Assembly: GCA_030594725.1 (NCBI GenBank)
Contig: JAUVEQ010000058.1
Coordinates: forward strand, 1 to 10,375
DNA length: 10,375 bases
Reading direction: 5' to 3'
From: Methanobacteriota archaeon
Lineage (GTDB): Archaea > Thermoplasmatota > DTKX01 > GCA-020343715
Below are positions 1 to 5,537 of this stretch, one piece after another. The first letter of the stretch is position 1; every line of letters begins with the position of its first letter. The position numbers were made by a program, and so were the translations under genes. The notes under the pieces were generated by a model. The model was not told where the DNA came from. It did no database searches and worked only from the letters and a program-made list of their open reading frames with translations.

Positions 1-290
1 TCCCCCTCGCCCTGGACGAGCCCATGCCCGAGGATGTGGAGCCGTTCTGCGAGGGTTGCTCGGAGTGCAGGGATGCCTGCGAGGCCGAGGCGATACCCGA
101 CGAGCCCACGGTGGTCAGGGGGGTCCGGAAGTACCCTATCATGCCGTTGCGCTGCGCCCACATGTTCGCCAAGTGGGACGGGTGCAGCATGTGCATCTCC
201 CACTGCCCCTTCTTCGAGAACTATCCCGAGGACCTGCGGAACGTCAGACCCTGGACGCCGACCCCCACGGACGGCGGACCGTTGCCCTGA
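1..290 (+). CDS. C-terminal part of a reductive-dehalogenase/QueG-like double [4Fe-4S] protein (5' end outside window)
   Basis: The frame is open from base 3 and ends with TGA at 288-290, so only the last 95 residues are visible. They carry two ferredoxin-type clusters. The first is C-x2-C-x2-C-x3-C, with Cys codons at 48, 57, 66 and 78, followed by EAEAI where a classical ferredoxin has P. The second is C-x9-C-x2-C-x3-CP, with Cys codons at 153, 183, 192 and 204. A 'LDEP...FC' approach to the first cluster and a 'KYPI...RC' approach to the second match the layout at the C-terminus of reductive dehalogenases and the related epoxyqueuosine reductase, where the clusters pass electrons to a corrinoid. 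The corrinoid-binding part would lie upstream and cannot be seen. The product could therefore be a dehalogenase homologue, a QueG-like enzyme or another oxidoreductase. There is no signal for membrane attachment in this part. Confidence 0.72.
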   Translation, partial: PLALDEPMPEDVEPFCEGCSECRDACEAEAIPDEPTVVRGVRKYPIMPLRCAHMFAKWDGCSMCISHCPFFENYPEDLRNVRPWTPTPTDGGPLP

Positions 291-311
291 AGGTGCACAA
301 GACGGCGTACC

Positions 312-320
312 TTTAATATA
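312..320 (+). promoter_or_regulatory. Archaeal TATA box (box A) for the C25 peptidase gene
   Basis: TTTAATATA lies in a short AT-rich island within GC-rich sequence, 86 bases before the chosen ATG. It fits the archaeal box A consensus TTTAWATA. Transcription would be expected about 25 bases downstream, near 340-345, which leaves a leader of roughly 55 bases. Inferred from sequence only. Confidence 0.6.
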
Positions 321-351
321 TCCTAACAGGCCATATACTCGAGGTCAGCCG

Positions 352-367
352 CAGCTCTGGCAGGTGG
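352..367 (+). promoter_or_regulatory. Leader element shared with the transglutaminase-like gene (copy 1)
   Basis: The segment reads CAGCTCTGGCAGGTGG. Copy 2 at 5518-5533 matches it at 14 of 16 positions, with 11 identical consecutive bases (CTGGCAGGTGG, 357-367). It lies about 40 bases after the TATA box. It contains AGGTG, which resembles a ribosome binding site, but here no start codon lies at a suitable distance: the only one close by is a TTG touching it at 368. The element may instead be a regulatory or leader motif. Confidence 0.4.
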
Positions 368-385
368 TTGGCCCAGTCATCGACC

Positions 386-394
386 GAGAGGATC
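386..394 (+). promoter_or_regulatory. Ribosome binding site deciding the C25 peptidase start
   Basis: GAGAGGATC resembles the complement of the archaeal 16S rRNA 3' end (GGAGGTGATC). It ends three bases before ATG 398, with the GAGAGG core six bases before it. That ATG is followed directly by a typical signal peptide. This favours 398 over an in-frame TTG at 368. Confidence 0.6.
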
Positions 395-397
395 CCC

Positions 398-3300
398 ATG
401 AAGGCCCCCGCAAAGGTCACCATCGTGCTCGTCGTGCTAATGATGCTCAGCTCCGCAGCGCCCCTGCTCGCCGCGGGCGGAACGGGGGACGGGAGCGCCG
501 GAGAGAGCCGTGAGAACGGAGACCCCCTCGGGGACGAGGACGCCATGGTGGAGTACGCCATCCTCACATCCTTCTCCTTCGTCAACCAGTTCGAGCGGTT
601 GGCCCAGTGGAAGACGGAGAAGGGAATGTACGCCAAGGTCTATGCCACCGATTGGGTCACCAACAACTACCCTGGTCCCGACAGCAGGGCACAGTACCAC
701 AACTTCTTGCGGGACCTTTACAACCACACTGAGGGGAACCTCAAGTACCTGCTCATAGGCGGCGACAACGAGATCGTCCGGAGCAGGGAGATCTGGACCG
801 GTGACAAGGGTTGGGAGTTCAGCGGGCCCTATGCCTTCTCTGACCATTACTACGCGGGACTGGACCATGACTGGGACGCCAACGGGAACGGCAAGTACGG
901 GGAGGTCATCAACCTGCTGTGGGAGCCCGACTGGGATGCCGAGATCTCCGTCGGACGGGCCCCCGTCAGCAACGTGCAGGAGGCCTCCGACGTCATCGAC
1001 AAGTTCCTTGCCTACGAGAAGGACCCCGAGATCGGTGATTGGATGCGCCAGGCGGTCATGGTCTCCTCGGTGATGAACCCGCCCAACACCAATGCCACCA
1101 TCCACGACCACCCCAGCCACATATACAACTGGTGGGAGGACAACGCATGGGAGTCCATCCAGAGGACGCTCCCCTACATGCCGCCCCACATGGACCGTCA
1201 CATCATCTACGATTACAACCAGATCGAGGGCGGCAACTACACCGTGGCCAACGACACCATGAACCACACCTCGTACAACGCCGCGATGAGCATGGGTTCC
1301 TCGATATTCGTCAGCGTGACCCACGGATACATCCCCAGCGGGAACGGCCTCCCGCACTACTCAGGCAACGGCATCGGCTACAACTGGTCCCGCGCCTTCT
1401 ACTACGACGACATCCCCAATCTGGAGAACGGGAACCAGACGCCCTTCGTCTACTTCTCCTCCTGCTTCGTCGGCAACTTCACCGAGATAAACGACACCAA
1501 CTACGAGCGGCTCCTCACCCAGAGGGATGGGGGCGCCATCGGCTTCATAGCTCCGAGCGAGCTCACGTACCGGGGAGAGGAGAACCCGGACGAGTCCGAC
1601 GGCAACTGGTGGATGTCCGAGAACTTCTGGAAGTACGTTCTGGTCAACAGGTCCCGTCCGGGAGACGCATTCTACCAGATGATCCGGGACTACGAGCCCC
1701 ACATCAGGTCCGTGGGAGGGAACCCGGCCCATCCGTTCTTCCAGCAGAACCATGCCGCGTACAACCTCATCGGCGACCCGGAGATCCCCATATGGCTGGA
1801 CATCCCCAAGCAGCTGACCGTCGTCATGCCCGACGAGATATTCGACCTGGAGTACGACGTGGAAGTGAGGGTCATGGAGGGCGCGATCCCCGTGGAAGGC
1901 GCCCGGGTCTGCTTCAAGGGCGAGGACTTCTACGCCTACGCCGACACCGATGTTGACGGATGGGCAGTGCTGCACATCTCCCCCGGGCTGGCCGGCCAGT
2001 CTGTCACCGTCACCGTGACCGCCGACCAGTACCTTCACGATCAGCAGATAATCGGAGTTGCCCCCGCCCCGGCGGAGCTGGAGGTGGTCGCCAGGACGAT
2101 CCGGGCAGCGACGGACATCCCCCAGGCAGGCACCGCCACCACCCTGAGCGCGGAGGTACGGAACATCGGGCACAGCGACGCCCCGCCCTTCTCGGTCCAG
2201 TTCTACGACGGTGGTCCCGCCCAGGGCGGCACCCCCATCGGCGACCCCGTGGAGATCCCCGGGCTGCCTGCGGACAAGGCCGCCACCGTGCTGACGGACT
2301 GGGACAGCCCCACCGCCGGCTGGCACAACATCTTCGTGCTGGCGGATTCGGAGTTCGAGATCGACGAGATCCTCGAGGACAACAACTGGGGAAGCGCCCT
2401 GATCGAAGTGTCCGCCATGAACGCTAAGGCCACGGGCATCGAGGTGGCGGGAGCTGGAGGGAACACAGCCCTCCCCTTCGGAGATGAGGCGGAGATCGCC
2501 GTCACGGTGGAGGCCACAGGCTCCGAAGCGGTGCCTCCGACGACGGTCCGGTTGTACCTGGGTGACCCGGCGGCAGGCGGTCTGCCCGTGGGCAGCGACA
2601 GGACCACGTCCACCATCCCGGCGGGTGGCGACAGCGTGGTCACGTTCATGTACACCCCCGCCCAGGTGGGCAACTTCAGGCTCTTCGCGGTCATCGACCC
2701 GGACGGCCAGCTGAAGGAGTTCGACACCACCGACAACCAGATCGACCTGGCGATCTTCGTCGGCCACCCCCCGATCTGGAGCCCCATTCTGGACGTGCAG
2801 ATGGTGGAGGACAACATCAAGCGGCTGGAGCTGAACCGCTACCTGACCGATTACGATAACGACCTTATCGACCTCGAGGTGACCGTGTACTCGGTGAGCA
2901 CGAACAGGGCAACCCTCACCGTTGAGGGGCTGGTCCTCGTCATCGACCCTGACAAGAACTGGTTCGGTGACTTCGATGTCGAGCTGCAGGCCGACGATGG
3001 GAACTTCAGGTCCCTGGTGGGCTTCACCATCCATGTGGAGGCAAGGAACGACGCCCCCATCTTCAACAACACGGAGGAGCCACCGATCCATCTTCTGGAG
3101 GGGGAGAGATGGTACTACGTCTTCGACGTGTACGATCCCGACGGGGATGAGGTGTTCCTCACGGACAACTCGGAGCTCTTCGACGTCACAATCGATGGCA
3201 TCATAGATTTCACGCCCTCCTACTTCGCCACCAGGTACAGCCCGATCCACGTGTTCCGGGTCATCGCCACCGACGGGGTCGCCCAGTCCTACTTCCCCAT

Positions 3301-3733
3301 GACCCTGGAGTTCGAGTTGGTGAACACAGCACCGGAGCTACGTCTGCCAGAGCAGCTCTTCGCGGTGGAGGGCCAGGCCTTCGCATACCAGGTGCAGGCA
3401 TGGGACAGGGAGGACGACCCCCTGACCTTCACGGACGACTCCGATATGTTCGACATCATCCCCACGACGGGACAGATCATGTTCACTCCCACCAACAACA
3501 TGGTGGGCAAGCACAACGTGACCATCACCGTCAGCGACGGGGAGTTCGAGGCGAACGGCAGCGTGTTCTTCTACATATACGAGGCACCCTACGAGCAACG
3601 CGACCTGGAGAACGTGGGCTGGGCCGTGCTGGCCGGTCAGTCAGCCCTGATGATCATCGGAGCGATATTCCTCACAGTGCTCATCATGCGCAAGAGGAAG
3701 GAAGGAGCGGCCAGCGAGGACGATGAGGACTAG
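398..3733 (+). CDS. Membrane-anchored C25 (gingipain-like) cysteine peptidase with CARDB and cadherin-like stalk
   Basis: The protein has 1111 residues and is predicted to degrade or process proteins outside the cell. Residues 1 to about 26 form a signal peptide (MKAPAK, hydrophobic core, LLAA). Residues about 50-470 are the C25 peptidase: a YLLIGGD strand, a calcium-loop-like DWDANGNGKYGE (158-169), EISVGRAPVS, then the probable catalytic dyad His309 (SVTHGY) and Cys356 (FSSCFVG), ending with YNLIGDPEIPIW. An Ig-like domain (about 470-557), two CARDB domains (about 560-672 and 677-787) and three cadherin-like domains (about 790-1066) form a stalk. A membrane helix at 1073-1097 is followed by RKRK and an acidic tail. 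There are 13 N-glycosylation sequons, 10 of them in the peptidase domain. The start at ATG 398 is chosen for its ribosome binding site and signal peptide. The gene has its own TATA box and faces truD 21 bp away. Gingipains cleave after Arg or Lys; the specificity here is unknown. Confidence 0.88.
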   Translation: MKAPAKVTIVLVVLMMLSSAAPLLAAGGTGDGSAGESRENGDPLGDEDAMVEYAILTSFSFVNQFERLAQWKTEKGMYAKVYATDWVTNNYPGPDSRAQYHNFLRDLYNHTEGNLKYLLIGGDNEIVRSREIWTGDKGWEFSGPYAFSDHYYAGLDHDWDANGNGKYGEVINLLWEPDWDAEISVGRAPVSNVQEASDVIDKFLAYEKDPEIGDWMRQAVMVSSVMNPPNTNATIHDHPSHIYNWWEDNAWESIQRTLPYMPPHMDRHIIYDYNQIEGGNYTVANDTMNHTSYNAAMSMGSSIFVSVTHGYIPSGNGLPHYSGNGIGYNWSRAFYYDDIPNLENGNQTPFVYFSSCFVGNFTEINDTNYERLLTQRDGGAIGFIAPSELTYRGEENPDESDGNWWMSENFWKYVLVNRSRPGDAFYQMIRDYEPHIRSVGGNPAHPFFQQNHAAYNLIGDPEIPIWLDIPKQLTVVMPDEIFDLEYDVEVRVMEGAIPVEGARVCFKGEDFYAYADTDVDGWAVLHISPGLAGQSVTVTVTADQYLHDQQIIGVAPAPAELEVVARTIRAATDIPQAGTATTLSAEVRNIGHSDAPPFSVQFYDGGPAQGGTPIGDPVEIPGLPADKAATVLTDWDSPTAGWHNIFVLADSEFEIDEILEDNNWGSALIEVSAMNAKATGIEVAGAGGNTALPFGDEAEIAVTVEATGSEAVPPTTVRLYLGDPAAGGLPVGSDRTTSTIPAGGDSVVTFMYTPAQVGNFRLFAVIDPDGQLKEFDTTDNQIDLAIFVGHPPIWSPILDVQMVEDNIKRLELNRYLTDYDNDLIDLEVTVYSVSTNRATLTVEGLVLVIDPDKNWFGDFDVELQADDGNFRSLVGFTIHVEARNDAPIFNNTEEPPIHLLEGERWYYVFDVYDPDGDEVFLTDNSELFDVTIDGIIDFTPSYFATRYSPIHVFRVIATDGVAQSYFPMTLEFELVNTAPELRLPEQLFAVEGQAFAYQVQAWDREDDPLTFTDDSDMFDIIPTTGQIMFTPTNNMVGKHNVTITVSDGEFEANGSVFFYIYEAPYEQRDLENVGWAVLAGQSALMIIGAIFLTVLIMRKRKEGAASEDDED
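2075..2758 (+). repeat. Tandem CARDB-type domains within the C25 peptidase
   Basis: Two copies of about 110 residues follow each other (about 560-672 and 677-787 of the product). Both show an internal 'GG.P.G' turn followed by a 'GxxxxFxxxD' strand and an 'E.....DN' ending, as in CARDB (cell adhesion related, bacteria/archaea) domains. They diverge clearly at sequence level, so this is an old duplication of a stalk module and not a recent DNA repeat. Confidence 0.6.
3053..3595 (+). repeat. Two related cadherin-like domains before the membrane anchor
   Basis: Residues about 886-977 and 978-1066 of the peptidase carry matching features: an 'AP' start, 'EG' then an aromatic strand, 'D.DGDEVFLTDNSELFDV' aligning with 'DREDDPLTFTDDSDMFDI', then I-F-TP and 'TDG' or 'SDG'. 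This pattern of Asp-rich turns is typical of cadherin-like and putative-Ig domains of surface proteins and suggests calcium-stiffened linkers. A third, more divergent copy seems to precede them (about 790-885). Confidence 0.55.
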
Positions 3734-3754
3734 TGCCCCGGCATCGGGTCCGAC

Positions 3755-5068
3755 CTAGTAGGACATGAGCGGTGCCTTCATCAGCTCCCGCAACACGCAG
3801 GTCGCATAGCATCCCTTCTGCAGCCTGAACGAGAAGGTGGCCCTGCCATCCTCCAGCGTCCACCTGGGCATCACACCGGTGATGGCCACCTCTCGGCGGA
3901 TACCAGATGCCGTCAGCTCTGTAAGGTCAACGATGCGGAAGTCACCCGGCGAGATCCCCATCTTCTCCATTACGGAGGCCTCGATCTCCCCCATCTCGCC
4001 TCCCGCCATGGGGGCCTCGGTCCCCGGAACGAGCCCTGAGACCAGGGCGCGTCCCCGGACCACCTGGCGCTCCGCCTTGGCCAGGTTCCTGGCTGTGACG
4101 GGTACACCCTGGTCGTGGCGGGGGTTCCCCCGCTCGTCCACTGCCACCAGCATGTCTCCCTCCAGTGGCCTGTCCATGGGAAGGCCGCGACGCATCCTCT
4201 CGGACACGATGAGGTTGAAGGCCTGGCCCTGGAAGGCGTGGACGAACATGAGCTGCAGGTTGAAGGGCAGCCTGCGGATGGCTCCCTTGTGGTCCTCGGG
4301 GTTGTGGAGCAGGTGCTCCAGCATGTTGCGTTCGTTCCCCAGGTTCTTGGGGAAGTCCCGAAGGGCCTGTCGAGCGTCCCCGTCCTCCTTGAACCGAAGA
4401 CGGGTCTCACGCGCCTCCTCGCTCTCACCGGGACCCACGTGGGTGAGGTATCTCATGCTGGCCATCTTCACGTCGCCGAGCACAAGGTCTTGGCCAACGA
4501 GATGGGAGACCGGTCGGGAGACCCCGAAGCGCTGAGGGCCGTAGAAGTTGGGGAACCCCCCCTCGTCCTCGGCCTCGGCCAGGATGTCCTTCACACGCTG
4601 GCGGGCCACGCCGTCGTCCACGTCCAGATCGGTGACCGATATATCGAAGGCGTTGGCCACCAGGTCCCCGAGACCTATGTGCCGGTCCGTGGGTTGCAGG
4701 GAGAGCACCTCTACATCCGCCATTCGAAGACCGCTCACAGAATCCTCGGGAGCCTCGATGGTGAACAGCTGGGTGGTCACCGCCCGCTTGTCCTTGACCC
4801 CTGCGAACCGGACCCGACGCGATGAGATGCCCAGCTTCCTGGACATCTGGCGCACGAATCGGTTGGTCTCCCAGTTGTGAAGACGGATCGTGACCGCCGT
4901 GAACTTTCCCCCGGGGACCTCGGGCGGCGGAAGGGAATCCTCCACCACGATGAAGTCCTCGACCTCGGTGCGCAACCTGCCGCCAATTCCCGGTGTTCCT
5001 GTCAGGAAGCCAAGGAGCCCCACTACCTCCTCCCCCGTCGGAACGGAGGGTTCGTGGAGGGCGGTCAT
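3755..5068 (-). CDS. truD: tRNA pseudouridine(13) synthase TruD
   Basis: This 437-residue protein isomerises a uridine (position 13 in bacterial tRNA; Pus7-family enzymes may have further targets) to pseudouridine in the cytoplasm. All the TruD hallmarks are present. Motif GVKDKRAVTTQ at 90-100 holds the catalytic Asp93, equivalent to E. coli Asp80. GFPNFYGPQRFG at 171-182 is the family signature, and LQKGCYATCVLRELMK near the C-terminus (416-431) closes the active site. The long insertion between residues about 190 and 400 corresponds to the TRUD domain, and the length is normal for archaeal members, which exceed the roughly 350 residues of bacterial ones. ATG at 5068 is preceded by AGGTGA with a four-base spacer, which supports the start. 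The gene follows rpo11 after 60 bases on the same strand and is probably co-transcribed with it. It converges with the C25 peptidase gene. Signature residues are intact, so it should be active. Confidence 0.96.
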   Translation of the reverse strand: MTALHEPSVPTGEEVVGLLGFLTGTPGIGGRLRTEVEDFIVVEDSLPPPEVPGGKFTAVTIRLHNWETNRFVRQMSRKLGISSRRVRFAGVKDKRAVTTQLFTIEAPEDSVSGLRMADVEVLSLQPTDRHIGLGDLVANAFDISVTDLDVDDGVARQRVKDILAEAEDEGGFPNFYGPQRFGVSRPVSHLVGQDLVLGDVKMASMRYLTHVGPGESEEARETRLRFKEDGDARQALRDFPKNLGNERNMLEHLLHNPEDHKGAIRRLPFNLQLMFVHAFQGQAFNLIVSERMRRGLPMDRPLEGDMLVAVDERGNPRHDQGVPVTARNLAKAERQVVRGRALVSGLVPGTEAPMAGGEMGEIEASVMEKMGISPGDFRIVDLTELTASGIRREVAITGVMPRWTLEDGRATFSFRLQKGCYATCVLRELMKAPLMSY

Positions 5069-5072
5069 GGGC

Positions 5073-5078
5073 TCACCT
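5073..5078 (-). promoter_or_regulatory. Ribosome binding site of truD
   Basis: On the minus strand AGGTGA is followed by four bases and then ATG, a close match to the archaeal anti-Shine-Dalgarno complement. About 25 bases upstream of the ATG the minus strand also reads CCTTTTCTATCC (around 5088-5099), a weak TATA-like stretch that might give truD an internal promoter. That second element is uncertain. Confidence 0.65.
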
Positions 5079-5128
5079 AAGCGGGAAGGGATAGAAAAGG
5101 GTGATGGATAGGCAAGTACGCCCGAACC

Positions 5129-5413
5129 TCAGTCCGTGGGCTTGGCCTTGTCCACCGCCTTCTTGAAGCTCTTGTAGTCACTGGACAGGTCCTTGAGGGC
5201 CCGCTTGACGGCGTTCTGGGGCTTGCCGCTCTTGACGCGGACGAACAAGCGCTTCTTGCCGTACATCGGGTGGTCGCTGTCGTACGTGGCCAGCTCGACG
5301 GTCGGGTCCTTCAGGAGCTTGTCCTTCAGGGGCTCCAGGAGCACGTTGCCCGTTTCATCATCGAGGAGCACCTCGATGGAATCCTTGTCCTTGTTCACCA
5401 GGACTATGTCCAT
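5129..5413 (-). CDS. rpo11: DNA-directed RNA polymerase subunit Rpo11 (RpoL)
   Basis: This 94-residue protein fits the archaeal Rpo11/RpoL family (RPB11 in eukaryotes), which pairs with Rpo3 to start assembly of the RNA polymerase core. Visible family features are a short N-terminal beta strand (MDIVLVNK), the helix LKDKLLKDPTVELATY, the hallmark turn DHPMYGKKRLFVRVKSGKP (48-66), and the C-terminal helix AVKRALKDLSSDYKSFKKAV. The length is as expected. The usual HT-x2-N motif before the first helix is not seen; this subunit has DDETGNVLLEPL there, so the N-terminal half is divergent. The ATG at 5413 has GAGGTG five bases upstream. It is the first gene of a probable rpo11-truD unit and is transcribed divergently from the transglutaminase-like gene. 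The assignment is good but rests mainly on the C-terminal half. Confidence 0.82.
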   Translation of the reverse strand: MDIVLVNKDKDSIEVLLDDETGNVLLEPLKDKLLKDPTVELATYDSDHPMYGKKRLFVRVKSGKPQNAVKRALKDLSSDYKSFKKAVDKAKPTD

Positions 5414-5418
5414 GCCAA

Positions 5419-5424
5419 CACCTC
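5419..5424 (-). promoter_or_regulatory. Ribosome binding site of rpo11
   Basis: On the minus strand GAGGTG precedes ATG 5413 with a five-base spacer, which supports this start codon. Confidence 0.65.
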
Positions 5425-5444
5425 GGCGGACCGCCTGTAGGTAT

Positions 5445-5490
5445 CATTTCCATTAAAAGGTTTGCCCCAGCAGACATTTCCAAAAGGGAT
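5445..5490. repeat. Imperfect direct repeat CATTTCCA(TT)AAAAGG in the divergent promoter region
   Basis: CATTTCCATTAAAAGG at 5445-5460 and CATTTCCAAAAGGGAT at 5475-5490 share eight identical leading bases and then an A-run followed by GG. Their starts are 30 bases apart, close to three helical turns. Copy 1 overlaps the minus-strand TATA box of rpo11. Copy 2 sits at the BRE position just before the plus-strand TATA box. It could be a transcription factor site or simply two basal promoter elements that look alike. Confidence 0.4.
5452..5459 (-). promoter_or_regulatory. Probable TATA box for rpo11-truD
   Basis: Read on the minus strand, the sequence is CTTTTAAT with flanking C and GG, a fair match to the archaeal box A. 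It lies about 40 bases before the rpo11 ATG, so transcription would start near 5430 and give a short leader that still includes the ribosome binding site. It is the only AT-rich stretch suitably placed for this gene. Confidence 0.45.
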
Positions 5491-5497
5491 AAATATA
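5489..5497 (+). promoter_or_regulatory. Archaeal BRE/TATA promoter of the transglutaminase-like gene
   Basis: ATAAATATA is preceded by CCAAAAGGG, a plausible TFB recognition element. It is the strongest TATA-like site in the window and lies 49 bases before ATG 5538. The expected start of transcription, about 25 bases downstream, is near 5516-5520, which gives a leader of about 20 bases that begins at the shared leader element. Confidence 0.7.
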
Positions 5498-5517
5498 CCA
5501 GAGCCCGTGACGACGTC

Positions 5518-5533
5518 CAGAGCTGGCAGGTGG
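5518..5533 (+). promoter_or_regulatory. Leader element (copy 2) containing the ribosome binding site of the transglutaminase-like gene
   Basis: CAGAGCTGGCAGGTGG is the partner of 352-367. Here its AGGTG (5528-5532) stands five bases before ATG 5538 and should act as the ribosome binding site, which supports this start over the internal Met codons 6 and 12. Confidence 0.55.
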
Positions 5534-5537
5534 CCTA

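Noticed and set aside
1361..3250. Long open frame of 629 codons on the minus strand
   Set aside because: It is antisense to the C25 peptidase gene, whose domains and catalytic motifs are clear. High GC at third codon positions removes stop codons from the opposite strand, and the translation has low-complexity Val/Gly/Asp/His composition.
3735..3750. Small hairpin CCCG-GCAT-CGGG between the converging peptidase and truD stop codons
   Set aside because: Only four base pairs of stem and no T-tract on either strand, so it does not support a terminator call. A role at the convergent end remains possible but unproven.
3837..4535. Plus-strand open frame opposite truD
   Set aside because: TruD motifs are continuous on the minus strand across this stretch. 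The plus frame gives a Ser/Arg/Pro-rich translation without domains.
5488..5499. TATA-like sequence read on the minus strand as an rpo11 promoter
   Set aside because: The site is AT-symmetric, but it would give rpo11 a leader of about 50 bases. The CTTTTAAT at 5452-5459 is better placed, and the BRE side fits the plus-strand gene.
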